Origin: Incurvaria masculella
Lineage: Eukaryota > Arthropoda > Insecta > Lepidoptera > Incurvariidae
Reading direction: 5' to 3'
DNA length: 64,000 bases
NCBI GenBank assembly: GCA_946894095.1
Contig: OX335649.1
Coordinates: 18,308,001 to 18,372,000, forward strand
Below, piece after piece: positions 52,985-63,870 of the stretch. The position numbers and the translations under genes are program-made. The notes below the pieces were generated by a model. That model was given only the letters and a program-made list of their open reading frames with translations. It searched no databases and was not told where the DNA came from. Numbering within the stretch: position 1 is the first letter of the stretch; each line of letters begins with the position of its first letter.

Positions 52985-53395
52985 CGGTTCATTCAGTATC
53001 TGAAATAGAACAACTTTTGCTAAGAAATTATAAGTACTTATGGTTTTTTTTATTTCAAGAAACTAAGAAAAAAGATTCTTTCCAGTATTCCAAACAATAT
53101 TTGCTAAGAAACCATGCATCGATTTGTAATGGCTTATGAGGAAATAAATGATCAAAGTGCACACGGAACCCTGCAATCTGCCCGCCCGCGGACTCGGCGT
53201 AGGTAAGTTCCTACATGTAAATATGTAGGCAAGTTAGCCGCGAGCCGCCGCCGCCGCCCCGCCCGCCGACCTCGTGCCCCCTTCACGCCGCCGCCCATAA
53301 TAACTTTAATAATGATTTACTTGGAAACCGTAACAAATCGATGCATAGTTTCTTAGCAAAAGTTGTTCTATTTCAGATACTGAATCAGCCCAGGA
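52985..53395. repeat. Inverted-repeat element with GC-rich loop
   Basis: CAGTATCTGAAATAGAACAA at about 52994 and TTTGCTAAGAAACCATGCATCG at about 53091 both recur inverted at 53340-53390. The loop (53165-53300) is dominated by CCGCCGCC, unlike the AT-rich arms. Confidence 0.65.
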
Positions 53396-53550
53396 AAAAA
53401 CGTTACCTATTTTAAGGACACCTTTATAATGTTTTAAAATAAATGGCATGTGTATGCCCACCTTAGCAATTATTCGTCACTATTATACGCCACTTAACGT
53501 CACCGATGCGTAGAAGTATCTACGCTACCAACACAATACTTCTGCGCCAT

Positions 53551-53576
53551 ATCAGCAAAAATTGGCGGCCTCACCC
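53551..53576 (-). repeat. Right terminal inverted repeat, 26 bp
   Basis: Perfect inverse of the left end, followed by ATAA at 53577-53580. Confidence 0.85.
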
Positions 53577-53580
53577 ATAA

Positions 53581-54400
53581 ATAAATAGTTTTGAAAGTTG
53601 TGTTTTATTCGACTTTTAAAAAGATAGGCGCCGGCGCGGCAGCGCGTGACAACCCTAGCGCAAGCCACATTCGAGCGAGAAAGGTGTGTGGTGGGGCGGG
53701 GGGCGAGGACGCGTTTCATCTCGCCGCCGCACCGACAGTGAGCGAAGTAATAGATACTTTAGCTTAGCGTCAATTAAGATCAAAATTGATTACTTACTGT
53801 CAGGGAGTGCAACTTCTGTGCGTAGCACTATTACTTATTCTGTGCTTCCGATTTGTATGAAAACGCGGAGTCGACGTAAACGGCAACGTCGACGTATTTA
53901 CGGCAACGTTGAGTGAGATGTCAAATCAAACTCGGATTCGCAAATGGTCCGGTCGCACCCGAAGTCCCAGGTTGTCACCTAAATTGGCGTTTACGACAAA
54001 CCGATCGACTGGAACTCAGACTGACCACTCTGAACTCTTTTCTTTGCAAACAATAATATCTTAACGGTCACCCGCTACCACAGAAATCGGAATATACTAA
54101 TTCAGATTTCTGTGCCCGCTACCCATCACGACCTCTATATGCTGTAAAGAATTGGCAAAGGGTGCGAAACCGAGTTGAGACCTCACGAGTTCCTCATGCA
54201 TGATGGATAACAGCGACAGATATGGGATATGAGTTACGGGCGAAGAAATCGATCAGGAAAAAGAAGATGTCCCAGGGCTTTGGAAAATCAGCCAGTCGGG
54301 TTATTCAACAAAAGTATTCAATGGGCAGATGAAAACTATGTTTCCTCCAGTCAGGATATATTGCTTCTTTGCCGGCTGCGAAGCGGTGTTTTTCACAAAA
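53581..54400. other. No gene; shared inverted motif with 37490-37560
   Basis: TCACCTAAATTGGCGTTTACG with CAAACCGATCGACTGG (53975-54015) recurs at 37518-37555. AACTCAGACTGACCACTC follows it here but precedes it in inverted form there. This suggests copies of one palindromic repeat. Confidence 0.45.
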
Positions 54401-54407
54401 ACATACA

Positions 54408-54522
54408 TTCTTATTCAGAGTGAACTGTAAAAATTTAATGCGTGGATTATCTCCGGACTTACCATATAAAATGCGATTTAGTCCGGAGATAATCGGCGTT
54501 AGCACGCCCACTCTGAATGCTA
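54408..54522. repeat. MITE, 'TATTCAGAGTG' family, copy 2
   Basis: Outer ends TATTCAGAGTG and CACTCTGAAT. An inner perfect hairpin GATTATCTCCGGACT/AGTCCGGAGATAATC lies at 54441-54494. Confidence 0.6.
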
Positions 54523-54616
54523 CTGAAAAAGTTTAAGCTAAAGTCCATGCTAGAGTTTCTCGTCGTAGTGCTCAAATGGCTAAGGTGTGACATTCATAGG
54601 TACCAACATAAAACTA

Positions 54617-54744
54617 ATGCTGAGATTCGTAAAAGTTGCTCGTTCTTGGCTGAGCTAAAGTATGTCTTTCGATTACAAATTTGATAGTCGGAAGCCGTAC
54701 TTAGGCTCAGCCAAGTACGAGTAACGTGTATGAATCTTAGCATA
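54617..54744. repeat. Hairpin MITE, sister of 19580-19740
   Basis: ATGCTGAGATTCG...CTTGGCTGAGCTAAAGTATG is inverted as GTACTTAGGCTCAGCCAAG...GAATCTTAGCAT. Confidence 0.6.
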
Positions 54745-56440
54745 AGATTCCTTTTCAAATCATTATAAATCCTTGCGCAGATTTGTTTTATTCAGTCAGT
54801 CATATATTACCGTATATCGTGGTCTTGCCCAATGAGTATTGCTTCTGAAACTGATTCCCAATCCATTTCATAAGGTACGCCCGGACGAAATAATTCACAT
54901 CGCAGATCACGTATGCAGCTATTACCACTAACACACAATAAAAATACAACATTTGACCGGTCGATATAACTTGACTATGTTCTATAATCCACTGTTTGGA
55001 AATGAGTTGCCAGTATTACAAGTTAAATTATTCAAATGAAATATTTTATTCATACGCCCGGTCATTTTGAATACACTAAGCCAATGACCGCTGTTCCTCA
55101 CTTCAAACATTAGTTGGAGCGGCAAGTATAAAACGTGGATGAGTCTATGAACCTCTTTCTTTATTTAGAGGCGCAATCTTGTAAAAGTTACAAGACATTT
55201 GTTTTGGAGACTGTAACTTTTAACACTTATCAAGGGGACTTAGGACTCTAGAACGTCCGTAACTGTCACGCTGCCGTTTTATATTTTTAGTATCCATAGT
55301 AATCACTTTTATGCATAATCGGAAAAACTTGTCATTGAACCATTTTATAATTTAGACTAATAAAATTGTTGCCTTGCCATAAAAAATCGAGGCATAAATT
55401 GATTTCAAAAGCTTTGAAGCGCGTTGACTCCCACAACATAAGCGGTGAGGATATTATTTTTAAAATTTATTTCATTTACTAATCTAGTGTCGCGCTTAGA
55501 AATCTTTTTAATTTTTGTTATCTATTAATTACTATTAATTAAAACATGAGCGATTCTGAGAAAATCAAGGACGAATTTCCCCAGAATTGCCAATGTTTTC
55601 ATTAATTGTAATTAATATAAAGCCAAAATAAAAAAAAAATCTAAGCGCAACACTAGAAAATTGAATAATCAATATAATATCGTTAAAATAATATACTATT
55701 ACCGCTTATGTTGTGGGAAACCGTATTACACGCCGTAAAAATGTTCCTGGTCCTGGTCAGTAATGGTTTTATGCGCAGAGGATTTATGGGTGGTCTGCCA
55801 GCTAAAGTCAACGTATTATGACGGTTTTCTATACTATACTGTTTTACTGCGGATACTTTGGTCTGTATCTTACTGTACTACTGCGCAAAAAACAGTTTAA
55901 TAGTGGGTATGCCGTCCCCAAAGGCGGCTGATCACAATTTTAGGTGTGCAAAGCTGGGCTCATAGGAAGATTGCTCCAGAAAATCCCCTGATCACAACAC
56001 CCTAACAAAAACCAATGGCACACGCTGCATAGATTCATATTGTCCGACAACAGAAAAATCTGTCATTCTCCTAATGTAAACTAAGCTCGTCCGCCCACCC
56101 CTGTTTGTTCAACAAATCAACCCGTGATCGCCTCGGGTCGTGGCAATCAGTTAACTCGCGCAATCTAGCCGAAAACTTGCAAGGGTGGTGTTGCGTGTCC
56201 AAGTGTGCATGCCAACCCAAGGCGGAATATGTCCGACCCCAGGTGACAGGGTAAGAATCGATGTGTGATGGATGCATGCTCTTTCAAATTGTTGTTTCAA
56301 ATTGTTCAAGTTGAAGCATTATAAAGAAATACTTTAACCTATGCAAAATAATTTGAAATTGATATATATATATATATATTATACCTCAACCTGTGTGTTG
56401 ACAGTTCATATTGGTTGAATGTTATTTTTTAATGAGTAAA
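54745..56440. other. No gene seen
   Basis: AT-rich, with several short frames. The phrase GCAAAGCTGGGCTC at 55950 matches the tRNA-like repeat at 1302. An (AT)n run is at 56362-56378. Confidence 0.45.
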
Positions 56441-56450
56441 AAAATTTAAC

Positions 56451-56731
56451 AAAAAAAATAACCGACTTCAAAGAAAAAGCACTAAAAAGTAAAAAATAAT
56501 GTTCATTTTTGTAGTTACGATTTCTGTTATTTTTTGAGTCGGCGTCAGCCGGGCACGCGCTGCGCCAATCAAGAGAACCTAACCTAATCTAACCTAACCT
56601 AACCTAACCTAACCTAACATAACCTAACCTTGGCTGACACCGACTCAAAAAATAACAGAAATCGTAACTACAAAATGAACATTATTTTTTACTTTTTAGT
56701 GCTTTTTCTTTGAAGTCGGTTATTTTTTTTG
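56451..56731. repeat. Hairpin enclosing telomere-type repeats
   Basis: Arms 56451-56550 and 56632-56731 are near-perfect inverse copies of about 100 bp (containing ACCGACTTCAAAGAAAAAGC and GATTTCTGTTATTTTTTGAG). The loop is mostly (CCTAA)n at about 56577-56630, ten or so units with three variants. Confidence 0.9.
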
Positions 56732-57105
56732 TCAATTTTTTTTTATTTATTAATTTTTAGTGAATCTGAAGTAAACTTACCAATTTGCACACGCCCTTTC
56801 CAATAAAAAAAGAATCACCGAAATCGGTTGGCGTTATATTGAGTTATTCGTCCATTTGTCGCGCACATCTTAATACAAATTTAAGACTTTTATGATTTTC
56901 TCATGGATATCATTGTCAGAACTTAACCAAATTAAAATGGGACCACTTGGGAAGCACTAGCTATCATTTAAAAAAATAATCATCAAAATCTGTTCACCCA
57001 GGAAAAAGTTATGAGGTAACAAACATAAAAAAAAAACAAAAAAAACAAAACAAAAAAAACATACAGACGAATTGATAACCTCCTCCTTTTTTTGAAGTCG
57101 GTTAA
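56732..57105. repeat. Continuation of the 'ACCGACTTCAAA' repeat
   Basis: It ends with AATTGATAACCTCCTCCTTT and TTTGAAGTCGGTTA, the outer inverse of the ACCGACTTCAAA end at 56461. The hairpin is therefore one part of a larger element of about 650 bp. It contains long A/C runs at 57027-57060. Confidence 0.6.
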
Positions 57106-57224
57106 AAATAGGTTAAGGTTATTGATTGAAAAACTAAATTGAAACTACACAGTAACTTTTGGTTCAGGTTGGATCATTTCCAAAGAGATTCCTTTCCATT
57201 AGCCAATACTTTTTTATAAAGCGT

Positions 57225-57455
57225 TACATATGGCGTACACCATCCCCTGACCTGAAGAGGTGCCTGATAGCCCATGGGCTTTTGAAAATTCACAAAGGGG
57301 CTGTAAAAACCATGCCGGCCGGCCAGGTGCAGGTGCTTCTTTACACTATGTTTAAAATCCCCCAGGTTGCACCTGGACGGAAATATCTCAACAGGGATTA
57401 CAGGGGTTACACAGTTTACTGACTCTACGGATAAAAGATCTACAGGATCGGTTGA
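57225..57455 (+). repeat. Dispersed repeat, unknown family (copy b)
   Basis: Shares ATATGGCGTACACC, TTTTGAAAATTCACAAAGGG, AAAACCATGCCGGCCGGCCA and GGATCGGTT with 3532-3715. Confidence 0.5.
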
Positions 57456-57532
57456 GCGATGGTAGAAAGCGGCGTCCTTACGTTATCCAGCCCCGAACAA
57501 GCGGTAAAAGACACAGAAAAGACACTGTACTA

Positions 57533-57950
57533 TTGTGAGCGGCTTGTAGCCTAGTGGCGCGGGGACTGGCCTAGCATAACAGAGATCTGGGTTCAATTCC
57601 TTGCCCTGACATGCACCACTTTCTTTCTCTTTCTGAGTTCGATAAGTGCATTTCGTTACGAATGCGAGCTGCTCCATGATTGGGAATCCATGTAAAACTG
57701 TAGGTTCCCTTGCCCTACTAGGTGGTAGGAATTATTCCAGCCCGGATTGTTACCATCGCATTGGATGAAAAGATGGCCGAAGCGGCAATAAAAAATTGTC
57801 CGTGTTTTCCATCGAGTTCAATGTAGCCGTGCTCATAAAGGGAAGGTCCTGGCATGGCACCTAATGCCTTCTTGAATGTGGTGTATTGGGCTAATATCAT
57901 AACGGTATTTGTGATCATAGCCATCCATGTCAGGTTGCACAAAAAAAAAA
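57533..57950 (+). repeat. SINE, full length
   Basis: A tRNA-like head (GGCTTGTAGCCTAGTGGCGC; degenerate B box GGGTTCAATTCC) is followed by the body with TTTCTTTCTCTTTCTGAGTTCG, CTACTAGGTGGTAGG, AAGGTCCTGGCATGGCACC and GCCATCCATGTCAGGTTGC, and a final A10 run. It serves as the reference copy for the other fragments in the window. Confidence 0.85.
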
Positions 57951-58094
57951 CTATATCTCTTCGGAGCTGAATGGTCTCTAAATTCTGGGATAGTTCGAAG
58001 TCGTCGAAAGGCACGGTACAGGGCTCCATCGAGTCCCCGCAGCCAAGCAGCCAAGCTGAGCCGGTCCACGAACGCAAGAAAGTTTATCTGCGAC

Positions 58095-59449
58095 TTAAGG
58101 GCCTGGTACTAGCCAAATCGCAAAGTTAGACGAGGCACCCCAAGTTAACTAACTAAGTCTGACGATTATAAGTGTCATTCTTACAATATATGATTCCTTG
58201 TCTAGGAATTGAATTATTTTCGTTAATGTATGTTTCCTTTTTCTATACAAAATACATTGCGGAAACGGTGTCCATTTGCGAACTTTTTTTAAATAAATGT
58301 AGACATCTAAAAGCAAATGGAATTTTTTGTTTATGCATATATGCTGTTTTTGCTTATATCTAGAAATCGAATTACTTTCAGATTTCTAATGAGAAAAATC
58401 AACTTTTTTATTTTTATTATTATTTAAATAAATGATGGAATAAAAAAATATTAACAATCCATTATCAGTCTGGAGTTCTATTTGGATTTGCTGAAGCGTT
58501 TCACTACATATTATTACATTTGATATAAAGTGCATTTGTATGGCGCGAGTAGTTGGCTAGTCCTAGCGCCTTAAGGCTGTCGTGAAGTCACAGAAAATCT
58601 AAGATTTTAAAATTTTAAGAAATGAATTCTTCGTCCATTGGCCAAGGCACAATGTTGCACGGCGACTGCCATTAAAATAGCGAAATCGTCTTCCAGGCCC
58701 TAACGTTTCCCTATACCCCTAAAAGTTGACAGATTTTAATCAAAAAATTTTTATCACTTGAGAGAGCTTCATTCTATGTTCGTATGTTTTTTTTTGGAAA
58801 TATCTGTATTTTTCAGAAAAAAAAAACAATTTTAAATGAACTTATAAAAGACAACTTTTTTCCAATATTTATTAGCTAATATTTTCCAATCTAAAAGGTT
58901 TATTAAAAAATGAAATCACCTGTGTTTTTTCTACAATATTTTTTAGAATCCAAAATTTCAAAAACCTATAAAACAATAGGAGCATGGAAACAGTTATCGC
59001 CCGTAGTATGGGGAATTTATACTCGCGCCATACAAATGCACTTTTTAACAAATGTAATAATATGTAGTGAAACGCTTCAGCAAATCCAAATAGAACTCCA
59101 GACTGATAATGGATTGTTAATATTTTTTGATTCCATCATTTGTTGATTTTTCTCATTAGAAATCTGAAAGTAATTCGATTAATAGATATAAGCAAAAACA
59201 GCATAAATGCATAAACAAAACATTCCATTTGCTATTAGATTTCTACATTTAGTCAAAAAAGTTCGGAAATGGACACCGTTTCCGCAATGTATTTTGTATA
59301 GAAAAAGGTAACATACATTAACGAAAATAGGTTGATTAAGAGACAAGGAATCATATATTGTAAGAATGACACTTATAATCGTCAGACTTAGTTAGTTAAC
59401 TTGGGGTGCCTCGTCTAACTTTGCGATTTGGCTAGTACCAGGCCCTTAA
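58095..59449. mobile_element. TTAA-flanked foldback element (1355 bp)
   Basis: TTAA at both ends. The terminal repeats start GGGCCTGGTACTAGCCAAAT. Arms of about 450 bp (58099-58558 and 59017-59445) are inverse copies with about 10% differences. The loop of about 460 bp is unique and has no transposase. The element is unrelated in sequence to the 550-bp TTAA MITEs. Confidence 0.85.
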
Positions 59450-61190
59450 TAGTCGAGGACTCCCAGGTTTTTCGAAGCGAGCATGGCTTTATCCTATGTA
59501 ATATGCCACCTGAGATTCCCAGCCAGCCAGCTTGTATAACATTTACATAAATTGTATCATATAATATTTTAAAAATTTGATTTAATTTAAAGTTTATTTT
59601 CTTCTTTTTGGAGCTTTAAATTAAGATTATTTTAAAAATGTTGTTTTCTATATCGCGCGTATAATGGTTACCGCTATTGCTAATGCTATCATGAAATTAA
59701 AGATATTTTCAACAAAAACTAAGTATTTATTGCACAATTCTAAAAAAGTACAATTCTTTGGCAGCAAATAAATACTGAATTAATTAATTGGCAGCAATTA
59801 TTAAGTATGACTATAAGTATCACGGTAAACATTTGAATATCCAATACATTACATATATTATATCAATAGCATAAGCTACTAGGATAACAAAAGGTACACA
59901 TATCTAATTACAAATTCTACTTCACAATGCAAGAAAAAATGCAGGAAATGCAGCCATAAAATGAAAAATGATTTTTTTGCAAATAATTAATTGCGTAGGT
60001 ACCTACCCAATTATACAAATTATAACTATACATTTTAAAACTGATAACCGTAAAATTATAGTAGTGAATACAATACAGACTAGGTACTATTTTGAACAAA
60101 ATAGTACCAAATTTTGATAAAGATGGGAGCGATTTCTGGATCCCGGTATTCGCAAAAGTGTTTCAATCAAACAAAACGTTTCTTACACATATAAAAAAAA
60201 TCGTTTTCAGATTTTCATAAACAAAAAGAAGACTTAATAAAACAGTGTCTTTTTTAAAACTAAAGTAAATATAGTTGAACTTGTTGTTGTGTTTTTGAAA
60301 CAGCTTCTTTTAAAGATTAAGTGCATTCATGTGTCTTTGAATTCGCGTACGACTATCTACAAGACGAGTACCGAGAACGTTAAAAAGGAGTGGACACGTG
60401 ATGTTCATAGTTTACTATCACTAAAACCAACGTCAAAATCGTTATGATATGTTTTAAAAAGAAATACCTAAAATGATTGATTTTTGCACGAATATATACA
60501 ACAAATTTCCGTTTTATATCACAGTGAGTCGCGCGTGTACTCGACATCACTATGGTAAGTTGCCTCTTTAGGCAAACACTCGGCCCGCGGTTGGTGCGCA
60601 CGTATTATTCCGGGAGGTCACGACATTTTTGGTCACTGGGTTCACATGCTAGAAACCAACCCTCTGATGCTAAACATGTCGGTCTGCCTGTGCCAAGTGG
60701 TTGCGTTATCTAGATTGGCTTTATTAAATAGATGTTGGTATGTACCTGCTGATGAATATACGGATTGTCTAAAAACATTTATACCTATTAATTATGCAAC
60801 AATAACCAGTCGTTATTTTAATTAAATACTTAAATATACCTACAGTTATATCTGTAACCTAAATCGCCTATAACTACGAAATGGAACCAACATTTTGTTC
60901 AGTTTTTGTATTGCTAACCAAGTATGTACTGATACTTTCATGCTTCGTCATTTGTATCCATTTATCTTATCATTTATATATTTTGTCACCATAACTCCTT
61001 TTAGGCGCCTTATCTACTTAACGCTTCCACTTGGAACAGGCAGACTGACACATTTAGCTTCAGAGGGTTGGTCCTAATCCTGTGAACCCCATTTCAGCCA
61101 TTTGCGTTATCGTTACCACTTTTGTCGCAACCTCCTAGTTTATATCACGTCCATTCCTTTCCTATCGTTCTTGGCGAGGAGTTCGTTCGT
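59450..61190. other. Quiet AT-rich stretch, no gene seen
   Basis: It lies downstream of the DMRT gene on its strand and may contain its 3' UTR. A short GC-richer patch near 60575-60710 shows no motif that I know. Confidence 0.45.
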
Positions 61191-61445
61191 CTAGCGCGGC
61201 GCGTTGCACTGGCGGCAGTCAGGCAGGCAGGGCGGCGGCGGCGGAGGCGCGTGCGCGGCGTGCTGCAGCGGCAGCAGCAGCGGCGCCGACAGCGCGGGCA
61301 GCGGCAGCACCCACTCCGGGCACACCCTCCCCATCACTAGCGACAGCGGCAGCAGCTCGCCGCGCGGCGCCACGGGCCGGAAGGCGGACCAGCGCCCGGC
61401 GGACGAGTCGGCGTGGCTGTCCGGCGCCGTTGGGGGCTTCTGGCC
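61191..61445 (-). CDS. DMRT gene, last exon
   Basis: 84 codons plus TAG after the acceptor TGTCACTTTACAG. The SAFRP motif corresponds to the SAF.P element downstream of DMA in related DMRTs. Very GC-rich. Confidence 0.85.
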   Translation of the reverse strand, partial: GQKPPTAPDSHADSSAGRWSAFRPVAPRGELLPLSLVMGRVCPEWVLPLPALSAPLLLPLQHAAHAPPPPPPCLPDCRQCNAPR

Positions 61446-62926
61446 CTGTAAAGTGACACAGCGATTTCTTTAATATTAAGTCCATATTCTGGAAACACAA
61501 AGGGCAGGAGTAATGAACAGCCCGGGTGCCTCTAGGGGTCGAAAAGTGGTCTCGACGGAAAAGTGTGCAGCGTGGCTGAGTAGAGAGTAAGCAGCTCTAC
61601 CAACAAACTGCTTGTGCCGTTTGGCGGATTTGGTATAAAATAAAATTAAAAACTATGTGCAACTCTTTTGGTGTGGCGGATCGCATCCATGTACATCCGG
61701 GTACTAGACATAACAAGTCACACGGGCATCCCGGACAGGGCCAAATGAGCATCCTGGGTGCGCCACCATATACAGTGATATTTCGCGCCGTCTAGCAGCT
61801 CCCTGTGTTCCGGCATATAACTCGAGTAACAGGGGGTGGCGAAGAGGAGTGGATCCGGTGACCCTAAAGCTAATTTACTGGTTGGGAGTAAGATCAATAC
61901 GATGGCCAGGGAGACCCGGCCGTATCTTGGTAGCTCGGGGCTATTTGTCGTACCGGTTGGTGACTGAGCTGGACCTCTGTCCATCGTGTCGATATCCCAC
62001 CATCTTAGTCACGAAACCACAGCATGTCCAGGACACGGAACCGACCTGTGAGATGTAGAAGTGATCGTCGGCGCGTAGCAGGTTGTGGTTGCAGCAGTGC
62101 AGCACAAGCTCTTGCCGGGAACAGCCTGGTTAGCGTGTCTAACACAAAAGAGATGCAGCAAGGTAGACAGACCTGCGTGGTGTTGGAGTGTTCGACGGCG
62201 CGCAGCAGGTCCCGGTTGCAGCGGAGTAGCACGAGCTGTTGCCGGGGAACAGCTTGGTTAGCTTGTCCAGCACAGGAAAGATGCAGCGAATTAGACAGAC
62301 CTGCGTTGTGTTGAAGTGTTCGACGGCGCGCAGCAGGTCGTGGTTGCAGCGGCGCAGAACGAGCTCCAGCACAGCACGCTTCTTGCCGGGAAACAGTTTG
62401 CTCAGCATGTCCAGGCCCGCCGCACTAACCGTGCTCCCCTCCTCCCCGCACCGCCCGCTGTCACCATCTCTGTATCGCCACCGGTATCCATCCTTTCATG
62501 AAATTCTTAATACTTATGACGAAACGGTTTTCTATGATTAGATAGATATTGGACCTGAGAATGCTTTCGATGGTACTGCAAATATATTTGCTTTACACGT
62601 CATTGTTTACTTTGGCAACTCAATCAAATACTCAATGCCTTTATTAGTTTCGCATCGACTATGCTTTCAGAAGTAGGTCACATGGGTCGCGAGTGTTGTG
62701 TAATGGTTCCATAAGAAAGCAAACACATGACTGTGCTAACTTAGCTGATTTCTTATTTTATGAGCATGCATGAATTCGAAACACAAATAGAAGATGTGGA
62801 TCGGGTTCCTCTGGCTTCCACTGACCTGTGCTTGGAGGAAGCGGTTGAAGAGGCGCGCGGAGAGTTTGAGGAGGTGGAGCAGCATTCAGGGTGCGAGTCG
62901 CTAGTCTCGCTGTCGATGTGGATTGG
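61191..62926 (-). CDS. DMRT transcription factor with DMA domain, last three exons
   Basis: The exons 62926-62826, 62457-62301 and 61445-61191 join with agreeing phases (2, then 0) and consensus GT/AG. The first gives an acidic Ser-rich stretch (PIHIDSETSDSHPECC). The second gives the DMA domain LDMLSKLFPGKKRAVLELVL followed by RRCNHDLLRAVEHFNTTQ. The last gives GRWSAFRP, then a Leu/Pro-rich end CLPDCRQCNAPR and TAG. The DMA domain, a CUE-like fold beside the DM zinc domain, marks the dmrt93B/dmrt99B (DMRTA/DMRT3-like) branch of the doublesex/mab-3 family. The DM domain itself must lie upstream, beyond 64000. The role is sequence-specific DNA binding in development. Which insect paralogue this is remains open. 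Confidence 0.85.
62046..62265 (-). pseudogene. Two decayed tandem copies of the DMA exon
   Basis: Copy 2 (62265-62173) keeps LDKLTKLFPG and, in another frame, NRDLLRAVEHSNTTQ with donor CAG|GTCTGT. A deletion of about 16 bp separates the halves. Copy 3 (about 62140-62046) keeps LFP and a Gln-ending donor CACAG|GTCGG, but is more altered. They lie in the intron after the true DMA exon. Confidence 0.8.
62301..62457 (-). CDS. DMRT gene, DMA-domain exon
   Basis: One base completes a Ser codon, then 52 codons run to ACGCAG|GTCTGT. The DMA motif is intact. Confidence 0.88.
62826..62926 (-). CDS. DMRT gene, linker exon before DMA
   Basis: 101 bp between GTCTTGCAG and CACAG|GTCAGT. The encoded linker is Ser/Thr-rich. 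Confidence 0.75.
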
Positions 62927-63100
62927 CTGCAAGACGATATGAATTAGTTTTTCTCATTGAGGTATATTCAATGGTTCAATGGCCCATATCGTAAATTCCT
63001 TCAATAATGCTAAAAAGGTGGAGCAGGTTATATATTTTTATGGAACTGGTCATGCATGGCTAATACCGACTGTTATTGAATGAGCCCAAACATCACATTC

Positions 63101-63650
63101 TTAAGGCGGCCCAACCCGGCGGGCCTAACTCATCCGCGGGCACAGTACAAAACCGTGCTGTTGCGCTCTGGGACCTTCTCTGTTTCAAAGAATAATACAG
63201 GCTCCGTGATGAGGAAGATGCAACATGTCCACAAAAAATACAATGTGCATAGTGTATGATTTGGTAAGATTTACGAAAATTTTAATTTCAAAACGACTTA
63301 TAGCTTAAAGTAAACCACGACCGCTGTAGTCAAAAATCTAACAAAAACCAAATAGATCATAAATCTTGATTAAATAAGCTATGTCTGATGACTAATCTTT
63401 TTACGATGTTCTTACTTTATCATTGCGTAATCCACCTCCAAAGCTATCGTATAAAACGCGCGAAAAATTCGAACTTTCGGACCTTATAACTTGTAAACCA
63501 AACACAATTTTACAATGCCAATGGTCATCAGACATCTAGTTCGATCAAATAAAGCTATTTTGAGCAAAATTTTGGATCTCTGACAAGAAATATGGGCGTG
63601 ATCTTCTTTCCCCTTTTGTATGGGGAGATGAGCGGGTTGGGCCACCTTAA
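63101..63650 (+). mobile_element. TTAA-flanked MITE, copy 4 of 4 (550 bp)
   Basis: TTAAGGCGGCCCAACCCG to CGGGTTGGGCCACCTTAA. It is near-identical to copy 3. It lies in the DMRT gene upstream of the linker exon. Confidence 0.88.
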
Positions 63651-63870
63651 AGGGATTAATGCCATGAAAGAATCTTCTCTTGAATCTTACATTGAACCTG
63701 GATGGAAAGCTTTTTCTGAACCTGAAATGTTGATTGCCACTTCGAAAATCTTTTTAACCAGCGAGTAGCCTTCCTTATTGCCTGTTTTTTTACCCAATGC
63801 AATGTTACCAACGCAGAGCGGGTTTGACCCCAGTAAGTAGAGCGGGGGACCCTACAATTTTTCATAAGTT
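63651..63870 (-). repeat. SINE-like diverged fragment
   Basis: GGATGGAAAGC, ATTGCCACTTCGAAAATC, CCAATGCAATGTTACCAACG and GGGGGACCCTACAATTTTTCAT follow the order of the SINE body in minus orientation, but with low similarity. Confidence 0.4.

Larger units (their letters stand above)
38759..53576 (+). mobile_element. Giant TIR DNA transposon with a spliced transposase gene (14.8 kb)
   Basis: Perfect 26-bp inverted repeats bound the region: 38759-38784 beginning GGGTGAGGCCGCC, and 53551-53576 ending GGCGGCCTCACCC. ATAA is duplicated outside (38755-38758 and 53577-53580). Both subterminal regions carry the word TCTACGCCAC or its inverse several times. Between them lies a DDE transposase-like gene on the plus strand with three coding exons and at least one likely leader exon (donor GAAAT|GTAAGT at 39359/39360). 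Nested inside are a LINE, a split SINE, TTAA MITE copy 3, a small TTA-flanked MITE and other repeats. Without them the element would be about 7 kb. The 4-bp duplication fits several superfamilies, Sola among them; I do not assign one. Confidence 0.78.

Noticed and set aside
38759..53576. Maverick/Polinton-type giant element
   Set aside because: No DNA polymerase B, packaging ATPase, capsid or retroviral-type integrase is present. The ends are short (26 bp) and the duplication is 4 bp instead of 5-6 bp.
56577..56630. Chromosome end or fusion point
   Set aside because: The telomere-type repeats are few and lie within the loop of a hairpin repeat element.
61204..61473. Plus-strand frame over the last DMRT exon
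   Set aside because: It is a shadow of the minus-strand exon; Gly/Ser/Ala runs are the complement of the Leu/Pro-rich coding strand.
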